Shown one piece after another: positions 17,305-27,525 of a DNA stretch of 64,000 nt; within the stretch, counting starts at the first letter, position 1, and each line of letters opens with the position of its first letter. Origin of the DNA: Winogradskyella ludwigii. Its GTDB lineage: Bacteria > Bacteroidota > Bacteroidia > Flavobacteriales > Flavobacteriaceae. Position numbers and translations under genes: made by a program. The notes under the pieces were generated by a model. That model made no database searches. It saw only the letters and a list, made by a program, of their open reading frames with translations, and was not told where the DNA came from. The stretch is taken from assembly GCF_013403985.1 (NCBI RefSeq), contig NZ_JABFDF010000003.1, positions 434,001 through 498,000 of the forward strand, written 5' to 3'.

Positions 17305-19095
17305 ATGAATAACAAAAACAAACCGCTCTTTTCAGAATTCCCACCTGTGTCAACAGAACAGTGGATGGAAAGAGTGACAGCCGATTTAAAAGGTGCTGAT
17401 TTTGATAAAAAACTAGTTTGGAAAAATCTAAACGGTATCAATATTCAACCTTGCTATAACAGTGAAGATAAAATCACACAACTTAAAAATACAGGAGAGA
17501 ATTCTCAAGCATTAGTCAATTATCGAGCAGTGACAGTTTGCTGTTCTGAAACAGGAAATACTTCAGCTAAAAAAGCCATTGAAGAAGGTATTAATGGTAT
17601 CATTTTTCAAATTATAGGTGAAGTAAAAGTGGAAGAACTTTTAAAAGATATCGATTTAAATAACGTTACGGTTTCTTTTGAATTGTATACCAATGCCATA
17701 GCATTCACTAAAGAATTAGTGGCATTCGCAAAAGGTAAAGACTTAAAGGGATACATTGACACTAGAATCATATCTAACTATGTTACCATAGGTTCTTTTG
17801 AAAGTAATCAAATTGAAATCGCTGCAGAATTAATAAAACTCACCGCAGACTTTCCTAACTTTAAAGCACTTACCATTTCAGGGACTGAATTTTTAGATTC
17901 AGGTGCTAATCAAGTTCAAGAGATTGCATATACCTTAAATGCCTTAGTATTCTTAACAGAACAACTAAAAGTAAAAGGTGTTGCTGTTCAAGACGTTTTT
18001 AGTAACCTAAATATTTTACTAGCTATAGGTTTAGAGTATTTTGTTGAAATAGGAAAGTTTAGAGCCTTCAACAATTTATTAGCAGAAGTTGCAGCTAAAT
18101 ATGGCATTGCAGATTTCTCAAATACTATTACAGCGAAAACATCTATTTGGAGTAAATCTATAACAGATGCAGAAACAAATTTATTACGTTGTACCACTGA
18201 AGCCATGGCTGCAATCTTAGGAAATGTAGATGGTGTTTTAATTGATGCTTACGATAAAGAATTTAAAAGCGTTTCTGATTTTTCTAGTCGAATTGCAGGG
18301 AATATTATTACCATATTAAGAGAAGAATCTTATTTTGGTAAAGTCTCAAATCCTGTTGATGGTTCTTATTATATTGAAGAAGTCAGCACTAAAATTGCAG
18401 AAAAAGCCTTAGAATTATTTAAAGCAATTGAAGCAGAAGGTGGATTTCATAAAGCTTTCGAAGACGAAACAATTCAACAACATATTGCTGAAATACGACT
18501 TCAAAAACTAAAACTAATTAGTCAACGAAGAACTGCCATGGTTGGTATTAACAAATATCCTAACCTTATGGAAACTGTAGATTCAGAACTTCTTTCTAAA
18601 GTAAACGTAGATAATCCTAAAGTGTTAACACCAAGACGAGCGTCTTTAGAGATTGAAGCCATGCGACGGGTTACAGAAGAATTAGTCGCGGCAACTAACA
18701 TAAGACCAATTGTACAATTAGTTAGTTACGGAAATTTAACCATGCGAAAAGCAAGAGCAGCATTTGCTTACGACTTTATTGGTGTCAGTGGATTTGATGT
18801 ACACCAAGAAGAAAGTTTTAAAAATGCAGAAGTTGCAGCAACCGAAAGTGCTAAATCCGATTCGCACGTGGTGGTTATTTGTAGTTCTGATCAAGATTAC
18901 GATGAAACAGCCCTTGACTTCATAAAAGCATTTAGAGCAATTAATACAGATAAAGTATTATTGTTAGCAGGTGCACCAAAAAATATAAACGAATTAACTG
19001 AAGCAGGTTTAGATGGTGTGGTTAATATGAGAACAGATGTTCTTGTAACACTTTCTAGCATTCAGAATAAAGTTCAAAAAACCTTAAAATCTTAA
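17305..19095 (+). CDS. mutA: Methylmalonyl-CoA mutase small (beta) subunit
   Basis: 596 residues, similar in architecture to the large subunit: a TIM-barrel-like half and a C-terminal B12-binding-like fold. The D-x-H-x-x-G cobalamin-ligand motif is absent, as expected for the non-catalytic subunit of the heterodimeric mutase. It has an A-R-A-A-F-A-Y-D-F segment and a P-V-D-G-S-Y-Y substrate-barrel motif. It is 20 bp after the CoA-transferase gene and 4 bp before the large subunit. Confidence 0.92.
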   Translation: MNNKNKPLFSEFPPVSTEQWMERVTADLKGADFDKKLVWKNLNGINIQPCYNSEDKITQLKNTGENSQALVNYRAVTVCCSETGNTSAKKAIEEGINGIIFQIIGEVKVEELLKDIDLNNVTVSFELYTNAIAFTKELVAFAKGKDLKGYIDTRIISNYVTIGSFESNQIEIAAELIKLTADFPNFKALTISGTEFLDSGANQVQEIAYTLNALVFLTEQLKVKGVAVQDVFSNLNILLAIGLEYFVEIGKFRAFNNLLAEVAAKYGIADFSNTITAKTSIWSKSITDAETNLLRCTTEAMAAILGNVDGVLIDAYDKEFKSVSDFSSRIAGNIITILREESYFGKVSNPVDGSYYIEEVSTKIAEKALELFKAIEAEGGFHKAFEDETIQQHIAEIRLQKLKLISQRRTAMVGINKYPNLMETVDSELLSKVNVDNPKVLTPRRASLEIEAMRRVTEELVAATNIRPIVQLVSYGNLTMRKARAAFAYDFIGVSGFDVHQEESFKNAEVAATESAKSDSHVVVICSSDQDYDETALDFIKAFRAINTDKVLLLAGAPKNINELTEAGLDGVVNMRTDVLVTLSSIQNKVQKTLKS

Positions 19096-19099
19096 GACT

Positions 19100-21232
19100 A
19101 TGCAACCAGATTTTTCAGATATAACATTAAATTCTGCTGTTAAACAAACCGTTGAAGCTTCAGAAAGCAAGGAGATTTGGAATACACCTGAAGGTATTCC
19201 TGTAAAGAAACATTTTACAAAAGCCGATATTTCAGCTGCAGAGCATTTAAGTTTTTCGGCAGGTGTTCCACCATTTTTAAGAGGACCTTACAGCGCTATG
19301 TATGCTATGCGTCCTTGGACCATTAGGCAATATGCAGGTTTTTCTACAGCAGAAGAATCTAACGCATTTTACAGAAGAAACTTAGCTGCTGGACAAAAAG
19401 GATTGTCAGTAGCCTTTGATTTAGCCACGCATAGAGGTTACGATTCCGATCATCCACGTGTTACAGGAGATGTTGGTAAAGCTGGTGTGGCGATAGATTC
19501 TATTTTAGATATGGAGATTTTGTTCGATCAAATTCCATTAGATAAAATGTCGGTTTCTATGACTATGAATGGAGCTGTATTACCAATTATGGCTTTTTAC
19601 ATTGCAGCAGCCAAAAAACAAGGAGTGTCATTAGATCAACTTTCAGGAACCATTCAGAATGATATTCTAAAGGAATTTATGGTGCGTAATACGTACATCT
19701 ATCCACCATTACCTTCAATGAAGATTATTGGAGATATTTTCGATTATACGACTAAAAACATGCCTAAATTCAATTCCATTTCTATTAGTGGTTACCACAT
19801 GCAAGAAGCTGGTGCAACGGCAGATATTGAATTAGCATATACGTTAGCCGATGGTATGGAATACATTAGAACGGGATTAAAATCGGGTTTAAAAATTGAT
19901 GAATTCGCACCACGTTTATCTTTCTTTTGGGCTGTAGGAATGAATCATTTTATGGAAATTGCTAAAATGCGTGCTGCACGTATGCTTTGGGCAAAAATTA
20001 TAAAATCGTTTAATCCAACCAATCCAAAATCGATGGCATTGCGTACGCATAGTCAAACATCGGGTTGGAGTTTAAGTGAGCAAGATCCTTTTAATAATGT
20101 CGCAAGAACTTGCATTGAAGCAATGGCTGCCACATTAGGAGGAACACAATCGTTACACACAAACGCTTTGGATGAAGCCATTGCATTACCAACAGATTTC
20201 TCGGCAAGAATTGCTCGTAACACACAGATTTTTATTCAAGATGAAACGCAAACCACTAAAGCGGTTGATCCTTGGGCTGGTTCTTATTATGTAGAATATT
20301 TAACACAAGAAATTGCTAAGAAAGCTTGGAAACTGATTGAAGAAGTTGAAGAACTAGGCGGCATGGCAAAAGCGATAGAAACTGGAGTGCCTAAATTACG
20401 TATTGAAGAAGCTTCTGCTCGTAAACAAGCCCGTTTAGATTCTGCTCAAGATATTTTGGTTGGAGTTAATAAGTTTAAAACCACTGAAAAAACAAATATT
20501 GAAATCTTAGATGTTGATAATACTGTTGTAAGAGATTCTCAGATTGCACGCTTAAATAAAATGAAAGCCGAACGTAATTCTGAAACTGTTGCTGCTAATC
20601 TAAAAGCATTAGAAAATTGTGCTGGTGGAGCAGGAGGTAATTTATTAGAATTAGCCGTTGAAGCTGCAGAAAATTTTGCTACTTTAGGTGAAATATCTGA
20701 TGCTTTAGAAGTTCATTTTGGAAGACACAAAGCAGATACTAAATTAATAAGTGGTGTGTACGGAAAAGAAGTAAATAACGATAATACCTTTGCAAAAGCT
20801 CAAAAAATGACTGATAAATTTGCAGAAATTGAAGGTCGACGACCAAGAGTAATGATTGCAAAAATGGGTCAGGATGGACACGATAGAGGTGCAAAAGTAG
20901 TCGCTTCTAGTTTTGCAGATTTAGGTTTTGATGTAGATATGGGAGGTTTATTTCAAACACCAGAAGAGGTTGCAAAACAAGCCATTGAAAATGATGTACA
21001 CTTTGTAGGAGCATCAAGTTTGGCTGCTGGTCACAAAACGTTAATTCCGCAATTAATAGGTGAATTAGAAAAATTAGGACGACCAGATATTATGGTTTTT
21101 GCAGGAGGAGTAATTCCGGCACAAGATTATGATTATTTATTAGAACGAAAAGTAGCGGCTATTTTTGGTCCTGGAACCGTAATTTCAGAATCTGCTATAA
21201 CTATTATGGAAAAATATTTAGAACAGGAATAA
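19100..21232 (+). CDS. mutB: Methylmalonyl-CoA mutase large (alpha) subunit, B12-dependent
   Basis: 710 residues, the normal length. The N-terminal barrel has the substrate-binding R-G-P-Y and [17 protein letters not shown] segments and the radical-site G-Y-H-M motif. The C-terminal cobalamin domain has D592-G-H594-D-R-G, the D-x-H-x-x-G motif supplying the lower cobalt ligand, then G-A-S-S-L and G-G-V-I-P. It catalyses reversible rearrangement of (2R)-methylmalonyl-CoA and succinyl-CoA. It ends the operon at a bidirectional terminator; MeaB, its GTPase chaperone, is encoded convergently. No B12 riboswitch is visible upstream of the operon. Confidence 0.96.
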   Translation: MQPDFSDITLNSAVKQTVEASESKEIWNTPEGIPVKKHFTKADISAAEHLSFSAGVPPFLRGPYSAMYAMRPWTIRQYAGFSTAEESNAFYRRNLAAGQKGLSVAFDLATHRGYDSDHPRVTGDVGKAGVAIDSILDMEILFDQIPLDKMSVSMTMNGAVLPIMAFYIAAAKKQGVSLDQLSGTIQNDILKEFMVRNTYIYPPLPSMKIIGDIFDYTTKNMPKFNSISISGYHMQEAGATADIELAYTLADGMEYIRTGLKSGLKIDEFAPRLSFFWAVGMNHFMEIAKMRAARMLWAKIIKSFNPTNPKSMALRTHSQTSGWSLSEQDPFNNVARTCIEAMAATLGGTQSLHTNALDEAIALPTDFSARIARNTQIFIQDETQTTKAVDPWAGSYYVEYLTQEIAKKAWKLIEEVEELGGMAKAIETGVPKLRIEEASARKQARLDSAQDILVGVNKFKTTEKTNIEILDVDNTVVRDSQIARLNKMKAERNSETVAANLKALENCAGGAGGNLLELAVEAAENFATLGEISDALEVHFGRHKADTKLISGVYGKEVNNDNTFAKAQKMTDKFAEIEGRRPRVMIAKMGQDGHDRGAKVVASSFADLGFDVDMGGLFQTPEEVAKQAIENDVHFVGASSLAAGHKTLIPQLIGELEKLGRPDIMVFAGGVIPAQDYDYLLERKVAAIFGPGTVISESAITIMEKYLEQE

Positions 21233-21252
21233 ACTTTAAATAATTAATATTT

Positions 21253-21285
21253 AAAAGCCCAAACATTAATTTGTTTGGGCTTTTT
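21253..21285. terminator. Bidirectional terminator between mutB and the thioesterase
   Basis: A 13-bp stem (AAAAGCCCAAACA and its complement) with loop TTAATT, A-run on the left and T-run on the right. It serves both the rightward mutAB operon and the leftward meaB-thioesterase pair. Confidence 0.9.
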
Positions 21286-21329
21286 ATGTTATTCACAACA
21301 TCTAAATATAGTTCTAGTAAAAATATGTA

Positions 21330-22082
21330 TTAGTAACGTTTCCAAATGGTTCTAGCAATAGCACAAACTTTATCACTGCTTTCAATTTTTATAGTATGTT
21401 CAAAAGCGTTTTTTTCTATAAGTTCCTTTGTTAACGACAAAACAGTATCACCATACTGTGCTTCCGCAATAAAACGACCATCTATGGAATGTAGATAATA
21501 GTTATTGGTAATATCTTCAGGTATAGATTCAATAACCCATTGTAAATATCTAATATTGTTGACATGTTTGTTCATGTCTGTGTCATATCTATTGACTCTA
21601 AATTGCTTTACATAATCTGTAAAACTGATAGCCTCTATTTTTTTCTTGATATTTCTACTGATAGATTCTTCTGAGAAAAAAGACCATTTTTCTTTAATCT
21701 CTTCAAAAATTGGAACTGGTCTTCTTTTTTCAATATCAAAGAACACCCATAAACCTTTAGCTCGTCCAATAATATTTTGATGTTCATCATAAATAATATT
21801 TTCTCTGTAGCCTTTAATAGAGGAGTAGCTAGAAAGCCAAGTTCTAATGGTAATTTTTTCTTTATAACTAGGATAACGATCTATTTGTAAAACACCTGAA
21901 ACTAAAACCCAACCTACATTCTTTTTTACAAGATCAAATAAACTATGATCTATTGAATAACAATGATCTGCTGCAGTTTCCTCTAACAAGCCTAACATAA
22001 TTGTTGGCGTTGCTAAGCCTAGCTCATTCATTTCAAAATATCTTAACTCAAATTGTTTGTCAAAGAATTTATCAAACGTCAT
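21330..22082 (-). CDS. Acyl-ACP thioesterase family protein
   Basis: 250 residues forming two hotdog domains, the layout of the acyl-ACP thioesterase family related to plant FatA/FatB. The N-terminal half has a D-x-N-K-H-V-like counterpart only in the second half (D-T-D-M-N-K-H-V-N-N-I-R-Y, around 163-175), the position of the catalytic Asn/His region. It would release free fatty acids from acyl carrier protein or CoA. It lies 26 bp after meaB and is thus in one unit with it, although its role in methylmalonyl metabolism is not obvious. It may control acyl-chain release when propionyl-CoA primes fatty-acid synthesis (inference). Confidence 0.85.
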   Translation of the reverse strand: MTFDKFFDKQFELRYFEMNELGLATPTIMLGLLEETAADHCYSIDHSLFDLVKKNVGWVLVSGVLQIDRYPSYKEKITIRTWLSSYSSIKGYRENIIYDEHQNIIGRAKGLWVFFDIEKRRPVPIFEEIKEKWSFFSEESISRNIKKKIEAISFTDYVKQFRVNRYDTDMNKHVNNIRYLQWVIESIPEDITNNYYLHSIDGRFIAEAQYGDTVLSLTKELIEKNAFEHTIKIESSDKVCAIARTIWKRY

Positions 22083-22108
22083 TTTATGGCTATATAAGGT
22101 TTGAAAAT

Positions 22109-23116
22109 CTATTTAAACGATTTTTTAAAGGTGTCAATAATTTGCTGAGCAGCTTTAACAGGTGAAATTTCTGAAGAGACTATATCTTTTTCTAAAACAG
22201 AAAGTTTAGTCTTAATATCCTTAGAGTTATAAAACATATGTTTTAATTCTTCATTAATATTATTATACATCCATTTTATTTGTTGATGATCTCTATTTTT
22301 TAAGAAATAACCATTCTCATCCACTAGTTTTTTGTATTTCAGAATTACGTCCCAAATATGAGAAATTCCAATATTCTTTATTGCTGAAGCCGTACTTACC
22401 TCAGGACTCCAACCAGATTCTGCTAACGGAAAAATATGTAGGGCATTTTGATATTGTCTTTTGGCTAATTTACTCATGGTAATATTATCACCATCTGCCT
22501 TATTAATGACCACCATATCGGCCATTTCCATAATCCCTTTCTTAATGCCTTGTAATTCATCTCCAGCACCTGCAAGCATTAATAACAAAAAGAAATCTGT
22601 CATGCCATGAACAGCTGTTTCAGATTGTCCAACACCAACAGTTTCAATTAAAATAACATCGTAACCAGCAGCTTCGCAAAGCAACATGGTTTCTCCTGTT
22701 TTATTCGCAACACCTCCTAAAGTATCTCCAGAGGCAGAAGGTCTAATGTACGCTTCTTGTAAAATTGCTAATTCTTCCATTCTAGTTTTATCACCTAGAA
22801 TACTTCCTTTAGTTCGCTGACTTGTTGGATCTATAGATAAAATAGCCACTTTATGTCCTAGTTTTACGAGATGCAAACCAAAAACTTCTATAAATGTGCT
22901 TTTTCCAACACCAGGAACTCCTGTAATACCAATACGAATTGATTTCCCTGAACTTGGTAAAATCTCTTGAACGATTTCTTTAGCTAATACTTTATCACTT
23001 TCTAAATTACTTTCTATAATAGTAATTGCTCTAGAAAGAATAACACGATCTCCTGCCAATACACCATCAATATACGATTTTGCTGATAGTCTATTTTTTG
23101 GTTTGTAGTTTTTCAT
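22109..23116 (-). CDS. meaB: Methylmalonyl-CoA mutase-associated GTPase MeaB
   Basis: 335 residues of the G3E P-loop GTPase group. Walker A is G-V-P-G-V-G-K-S-T; the D-P-T-S and E-T-V-G-V-G-Q-S-E segments form switch regions, and N-K-A-D is the guanine-specificity motif. MeaB loads and protects the cobalamin cofactor of methylmalonyl-CoA mutase, whose genes end 0.9 kb away in the opposite orientation. It is followed by the thioesterase gene. The C-terminal ~50 residues fit the MeaB dimerisation arm. Confidence 0.94.
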   Translation of the reverse strand: MKNYKPKNRLSAKSYIDGVLAGDRVILSRAITIIESNLESDKVLAKEIVQEILPSSGKSIRIGITGVPGVGKSTFIEVFGLHLVKLGHKVAILSIDPTSQRTKGSILGDKTRMEELAILQEAYIRPSASGDTLGGVANKTGETMLLCEAAGYDVILIETVGVGQSETAVHGMTDFFLLLMLAGAGDELQGIKKGIMEMADMVVINKADGDNITMSKLAKRQYQNALHIFPLAESGWSPEVSTASAIKNIGISHIWDVILKYKKLVDENGYFLKNRDHQQIKWMYNNINEELKHMFYNSKDIKTKLSVLEKDIVSSEISPVKAAQQIIDTFKKSFK

Positions 23117-23333
23117 TTTAAGAGGTTGAAAGCTAAGTTTGTTTAGTAAAAATCAGCTTTAACAAAGATACTCATAATGAAAAAAACGACCACAAAATAA
23201 AGGGTGTTTTTAATAGAATTTTTATAATTTAATATAAATAAAATTCATTGAAATGCGAAGTAGGTGAGTGGTCTGTAAAATTTTAACCAACACATTTTAA
23301 TTGTTTTGAATTGAAGAAAAAGTGATACTAAAA

Positions 23334-24068
23334 CTAAATATTTAATCGGCTATAAACCATAGATTTATAACTTTCTCCAATTGGTATTCTTTCATCATTA
23401 ATAATGACTCTGTTTTTCTGAATTGAAGTGATCTTATTCACATTTACAATGTAAGATCTATGGACTCTGATAAATATATGTTCTGGTAATTTAGATTGAA
23501 TGTCTTTAAAACTCATTAAGGTTAAAATAGGTTTAGAACCTTCAGAATAAATCTTTAAATAATCTTTTAACCCTTGAATATGAATAATACTTTTGATATC
23601 AATTTTTACATTTTCATATTCAGATTTTACAAAGATAAAATCATCTACACTAGCAACTGTAGCGGCTGTATCTCCTGTTGCAGAAGACACATTAAAGGCA
23701 GTACTAACATTTAACCGCATCATTTCTTTCACACGATTTGCGGCTTTTAAAAAACGTGGAAAGGGAATAGGTTTTACTAAATAATCTACGGCATTTAAAT
23801 CGAAACCTTCTAAAGCATATTCTGGATACGCTGTTGTAAAAATAAAATAAGGCACTTTGCCTTCAAGAGATTTTATAAGTTCTATACCTGAAATATTTGG
23901 CATTTCAATATCAGAGAACACCAAATCAATACTGTTATTATTAATAAATTCTAAGGCTTCAATAGCATTGGTAAACGTACTAATAACGTCAACATTACTT
24001 AAAGCTTTACAATACGATTCTATAATATCTATTGCTAATGGCTCATCATCTATTATTATGCAATTCAT
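23334..24068 (-). CDS. LytTR-family response regulator
   Basis: 244 residues: receiver domain (1-120) with D-D-E-P near the N terminus, phospho-acceptor D53 in F-S-D-I-E-M-P, and the P-x-P switch lysine (K-P-I-P); then a LytTR DNA-binding domain (about 140-240) with the R-V-H-R-S-Y-I-V-N motif. The gene overlaps the end of the sensor kinase gene by 23 bp, so the two are co-translated. It closes a minus-strand series that starts with a beta-barrel protein at 27525, which suggests these envelope genes are either its targets or its signal source. Confidence 0.93.
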   Translation of the reverse strand: MNCIIIDDEPLAIDIIESYCKALSNVDVISTFTNAIEALEFINNNSIDLVFSDIEMPNISGIELIKSLEGKVPYFIFTTAYPEYALEGFDLNAVDYLVKPIPFPRFLKAANRVKEMMRLNVSTAFNVSSATGDTAATVASVDDFIFVKSEYENVKIDIKSIIHIQGLKDYLKIYSEGSKPILTLMSFKDIQSKLPEHIFIRVHRSYIVNVNKITSIQKNRVIINDERIPIGESYKSMVYSRLNI

Positions 24069-25101
24069 TATCCTTTAAGTTTATTGTTAAATGAACCTTG
24101 TAATTTGTTTTAGTTTCTTCGATAATTAATTCGTGATTTTTGTTATACAAATGATTAAGTTGATTCTTAATATTTTTTAAACCTACACCAGAATTTTTTT
24201 CGTCGCGTCTATATAAACCAATTATATTCTCGACTTCAAAGATTAAATTATTATCTAAAACTTTAATTTTTATATCTATATGGGTATTGCCTTCATAGTC
24301 TGTTCCGTACTTAAAAGCATTTTCAATAAAGGAAATTAATAATAATGGATAGATTTTTAAATTTCTTGTTTCACCTTTTATGTTAAGTTTAACAGCTTCA
24401 GAGTTTTTAAGGCGTAATCGCTGTAATGCGATGTAGTTTTTTAAATAATTGATCTCTTTTTCTAATAAAACTTGTTTATCTCCAGCTTCGTAAAGCATAT
24501 AGCGCATTAATTCTGATAAGGTTATTACAGCCTCTGGAGCATCATTAGATTTACTTCTTACTAAAGAATAAATACTATTTAATGAATTGAATAAAAAATG
24601 AGGGTTTAATTGATTTCTTAAGAATTGAAGCTTAATCTCTTTGTGTTCGTTTTCGAGTTCTTTTGATTCACTCTCTTTTTTATAAAAATCTACTACCAAA
24701 CTAAAAATACCACCTAAAAGATATATTGTTAAAGAAAATACAACAGGAATTGCATGTCTTATTCCCATTAATCCTCCTGGTCTGTTTGGAGGTTGAGGCA
24801 TATTATCCCTAAACCTATCTACTAGAGTGTTTACTATTAATTCTTGACTGACATAGTTAAACAGTAATAAAAAAAGGACTGAAACTATTATGTATAAAAA
24901 TAATTTTCGTTTTAATAAAAGATAAGGAACAAAAAATAAATAGTTAGTGTAGAATAAAACAGGACGTATAAGCTGCCTTAAATATAATTCTGAAGGTACC
25001 TCACCCAATTCAATATAAGCAGTTAATAATGGAAATATACTTATACATAACCATACTAAGATATGAACCGTAAGTTCTTTATACGAGATGTTTTTTATCA
25101 A
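24046..25101 (-). CDS. LytS-type sensor histidine kinase
   Basis: 351 residues. Four membrane segments lie in the first ~140 residues, with a P-P-N-R-P-G-G loop before the fourth. The His_kinase domain has the N-P-H-F-L-F-N-S-L box with phospho-acceptor H168, followed by an HATPase_c domain with the N box I-E-N-A-F-K-Y-G and G-V-G-L-K-N. There is no large periplasmic sensor domain, so it likely senses within or close to the membrane or through a partner protein. The DUF4907 gene just upstream (23 bp) is a candidate partner. Confidence 0.92.
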   Translation of the reverse strand: MIKNISYKELTVHILVWLCISIFPLLTAYIELGEVPSELYLRQLIRPVLFYTNYLFFVPYLLLKRKLFLYIIVSVLFLLLFNYVSQELIVNTLVDRFRDNMPQPPNRPGGLMGIRHAIPVVFSLTIYLLGGIFSLVVDFYKKESESKELENEHKEIKLQFLRNQLNPHFLFNSLNSIYSLVRSKSNDAPEAVITLSELMRYMLYEAGDKQVLLEKEINYLKNYIALQRLRLKNSEAVKLNIKGETRNLKIYPLLLISFIENAFKYGTDYEGNTHIDIKIKVLDNNLIFEVENIIGLYRRDEKNSGVGLKNIKNQLNHLYNKNHELIIEETKTNYKVHLTINLKDNELHNNR

Positions 25102-25124
25102 AATTTAATAATTATTGAACCGAA

Positions 25125-25478
25125 TTAAATACTATTGTAATAAATATTATTCTTGTTCAGATCATCTTTGTTAATCTTAGGAAACATTTTTTTCTCGAGT
25201 TTATTAACAACGAGTTTTCCTATTTTTTCTGCATCCAATTTGGTTTTAAAAACTTGCTTCCCTTTTACAGCAGGAATATATTCTTGACTAATAAACAAAG
25301 CACCATTATTATAGACTTCGTAAATCCAAAAACTATCTTTTTCTTTAACCTTTAGTGAATATACAGTTTCATTAACATCTTTTTTATCGATAGTGCTATT
25401 TTGAAGATTATAAAACAAAATAGTTACAATTGAAATTACTACAAAAACGGTTATATAGCTATATATTCTTTTCATCAT
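25125..25478 (-). CDS. DUF4907 family protein, membrane-anchored
   Basis: 117 residues: an N-terminal hydrophobic segment (about 5-25) acting as signal anchor, then an ~80-residue domain. The pattern Y-E-V-Y-N-N-G, I-S-Q-E-Y-I-P-A-V-K-G, F-K-T, A-E-K-I-G-K-L-V-V-N-K-L and a final M-F-P is that of DUF4907, a Bacteroidetes family of unknown function. From memory, members often sit beside Kelch-repeat proteins, as here. It is separated from the Kelch gene by a terminator-like hairpin (25490-25542) and is 23 bp before the kinase gene. Function unknown; likely extracytoplasmic. Confidence 0.75.
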   Translation of the reverse strand: MMKRIYSYITVFVVISIVTILFYNLQNSTIDKKDVNETVYSLKVKEKDSFWIYEVYNNGALFISQEYIPAVKGKQVFKTKLDAEKIGKLVVNKLEKKMFPKINKDDLNKNNIYYNSI

Positions 25479-25489
25479 ATTTATAATTT

Positions 25490-25542
25490 AAAAAAAGAGC
25501 CAGGACTTATCAGGTATAGGGATACAAAATTTATCCTGGCTC
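25490..25542 (-). terminator. Intra-cluster terminator/attenuator between Kelch and DUF4907 genes
   Basis: Read on the minus strand, GAGCCAGGA pairs perfectly with TCCTGGCTC across a 28-nt loop (which itself contains a GTAT/ATAC mini-stem), followed at once by seven T. It is a convincing rho-independent terminator placed in the middle of a co-directional gene series, so expression of the kinase/regulator downstream may depend on read-through or a separate promoter. Confidence 0.8.
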
Positions 25543-25613
25543 GGGTATTGACTATTTAATTGACATCTACAAACAACAATAGTCAACGGAATCAATCTAA
25601 ACAATTCTTTATA

Positions 25614-26621
25614 TTAGTTATCGTCGTCGTCTTGTTCTTGTGTTGGGAAAAATTCCATGTTATCATCTAAATACAATGTTCCGTTTCTTCCTAAGGCTAC
25701 AAAAGCACGTTCACCATTATTAAATGAGACAGCATCTCTTCGTGCATAAAGTTCAAATTCTGTTTTTTCTTTCCATACTTCTGTTGCTGGGTTATATTCA
25801 TAAACAGTATCTGTACTTCCTCCATAATCTCCACAAGCCACATAACCTTTACCGTTTATTGTAAATGCTACAGCATTAGATCTAAATACGTAATCATCAT
25901 CATCTTCATCAATATCCTCAAGCTGTGACCAAACTTCTGTATCTAAGTTAAATACCCAGAAATCTGTTTCGTAAACACCATTACTAATACCTGTCCCTAA
26001 ATACACGTTATTATCAATTGTAAATGTTACACCATCTTTTCTTTTATCTCCTCCAAAGCCATAAACTTCAGTCCAAGAATCTGAAGTTGGATCGTATTTC
26101 CAGAAATCTTTTTTATCACTTCCATCAAAACCAGTACCTACATAACCAGCAGTAGTAGATCCAAAACCTACAGCACCGTATCTTGCAGAACCACCAAAAT
26201 CGGCAATTTGCGTCCAACTATTGGTTGAAGCGTTGTATTTATAAAAATCTGCTAATTCTTCGTTAGTATCTCCATTATAACCCGTTCCAATATAACCATC
26301 GTTATTAATTACAAAAGATACTCCTGCACTACGAACTTCACCTGGGAAATCTGATAATTGTTGCCAAGAATTAGTATCCATATTGTAACTCCAAAAATCA
26401 TCATAATAATCATCACCATCATAACCTGTTCCCATATAGCCAATGTTACCAATGGTAAAGGCTGTAGAACTACTTCTAGCTTCTTCATTAAATGTAGATT
26501 TCTTTACCCAGTTTCCTACGGTATCATCACTATCGTCATCGCTACTGCAGCTGTATGACATTGTTAGTATGGCTCCTAAAAAAAGAAACCTTAAGATTGA
26601 TTTGTTATTCATTTTTTTCAT
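25614..26621 (-). CDS. Kelch-repeat lipoprotein
   Basis: 335 residues. A lipobox M-S-Y-S-C ends the signal peptide, followed by an acidic D/S linker. About six Kelch repeats (around 50 residues each) fill the rest: each has a G-Y-x-G-T-G strand, a D-F-W-x-Y-N turn and a final S-W-x-x-x. This predicts a six-bladed beta-propeller anchored in the outer membrane; the last residues are strongly acidic. Bacteroidetes Kelch proteins of this type are often called galactose-oxidase-like, but no catalytic copper site is visible, so a binding or scaffold role is more likely. The gene starts 1 bp after the barrel-protein stop, implying coupling. Confidence 0.87.
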   Translation of the reverse strand: MKKMNNKSILRFLFLGAILTMSYSCSSDDDSDDTVGNWVKKSTFNEEARSSSTAFTIGNIGYMGTGYDGDDYYDDFWSYNMDTNSWQQLSDFPGEVRSAGVSFVINNDGYIGTGYNGDTNEELADFYKYNASTNSWTQIADFGGSARYGAVGFGSTTAGYVGTGFDGSDKKDFWKYDPTSDSWTEVYGFGGDKRKDGVTFTIDNNVYLGTGISNGVYETDFWVFNLDTEVWSQLEDIDEDDDDYVFRSNAVAFTINGKGYVACGDYGGSTDTVYEYNPATEVWKEKTEFELYARRDAVSFNNGERAFVALGRNGTLYLDDNMEFFPTQEQDDDDN

Positions 26622-26622
26622 T

Positions 26623-27525
26623 TTACTTATTATTTATGTTTAAACTAATTCCTATGTTTAATGACAATGAATCATCAGAATCAAAATCATATATGGCATT
26701 ATCATTTTTTGTAATAGAGAGTTCACTTGCTGTTAAATAACCAACATTAAAATATGTAGACCAATTAGAATCAAATTGAAAATTATATCCAAGCGCCACA
26801 TTTAGAGCCGTAAATTCATATTTTGAATTATAGAAAACAGCATCATTTTCCATACTAAATCCTGATGCATTATTTACGTAAATAGATTCCGGTTTCCCTG
26901 TTAAACTGATAATACTCTGTTCGTTTACAGCATAATATGCTCCTGTAATAGGAAAACCTATTTCATACCTAAACTTTTCATTTACATTATTAGAATAAGA
27001 GATCAGTGGATAAAAGTTTGGTTTACCAAATAACGAACCATATCCAGCACCTATATTTAAATAAGATTCTAGTCCATTATCTTTATGCCAAGTTTTAATG
27101 AAATTTGCAGCATAACTAAAAACAAAATCTTCACTTGTAATTTTCTCGTTAAATGTTGAAGACAAATAGGGAGAAAGCGTAATGTCTAAGTCCCAATTAT
27201 TAGCTAGTGCTTTTTTATACTTGGCGTAGATTTCTAAACTGTGTAACTCTTCAAATGAATTAAAATGATTGTACATATCATAATCTTCAAAATCACTACT
27301 TGTATTTGTGTAATGCACACCAAAACCAAAGGTTGGTTTTTTTAATAACGATGTAAAATCAACGGTTATAGATTTTTTTTCAAATTGAACATCATTTAAA
27401 CTGGTGTAAATGTTGTAGTCTAGGGCAACCAAATCTTCTGCACCAGTTGTTATAAACATATTTTGTCCATACATGGTTATAGAAACTAAACTAAAGGCTA
27501 TATAATAAATTGTTTTTGTACTCAT
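26623..27525 (-). CDS. Outer-membrane beta-barrel protein (DUF6268-like)
   Basis: 300 residues from the ATG at 27525, which opens a clean signal peptide ending M-Y-G-Q; an ATG at 27546 would add seven residues ahead of it. The mature protein alternates short amphipathic strands and turns and ends in I-N-I-N-N-K with aromatic-rich strands before it. The arrangement (K-A-L-A-N-N-W-D-L-D, G-K-P-N-F-Y-P-L-I-S-Y) resembles the barrel protein at 59694-60581, and both look like the DUF6268 family. It is the first gene of the minus-strand Kelch/DUF4907/LytSR series. Pore or transport function is unproven. Confidence 0.7.
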   Translation of the reverse strand: MSTKTIYYIAFSLVSITMYGQNMFITTGAEDLVALDYNIYTSLNDVQFEKKSITVDFTSLLKKPTFGFGVHYTNTSSDFEDYDMYNHFNSFEELHSLEIYAKYKKALANNWDLDITLSPYLSSTFNEKITSEDFVFSYAANFIKTWHKDNGLESYLNIGAGYGSLFGKPNFYPLISYSNNVNEKFRYEIGFPITGAYYAVNEQSIISLTGKPESIYVNNASGFSMENDAVFYNSKYEFTALNVALGYNFQFDSNWSTYFNVGYLTASELSITKNDNAIYDFDSDDSLSLNIGISLNINNK

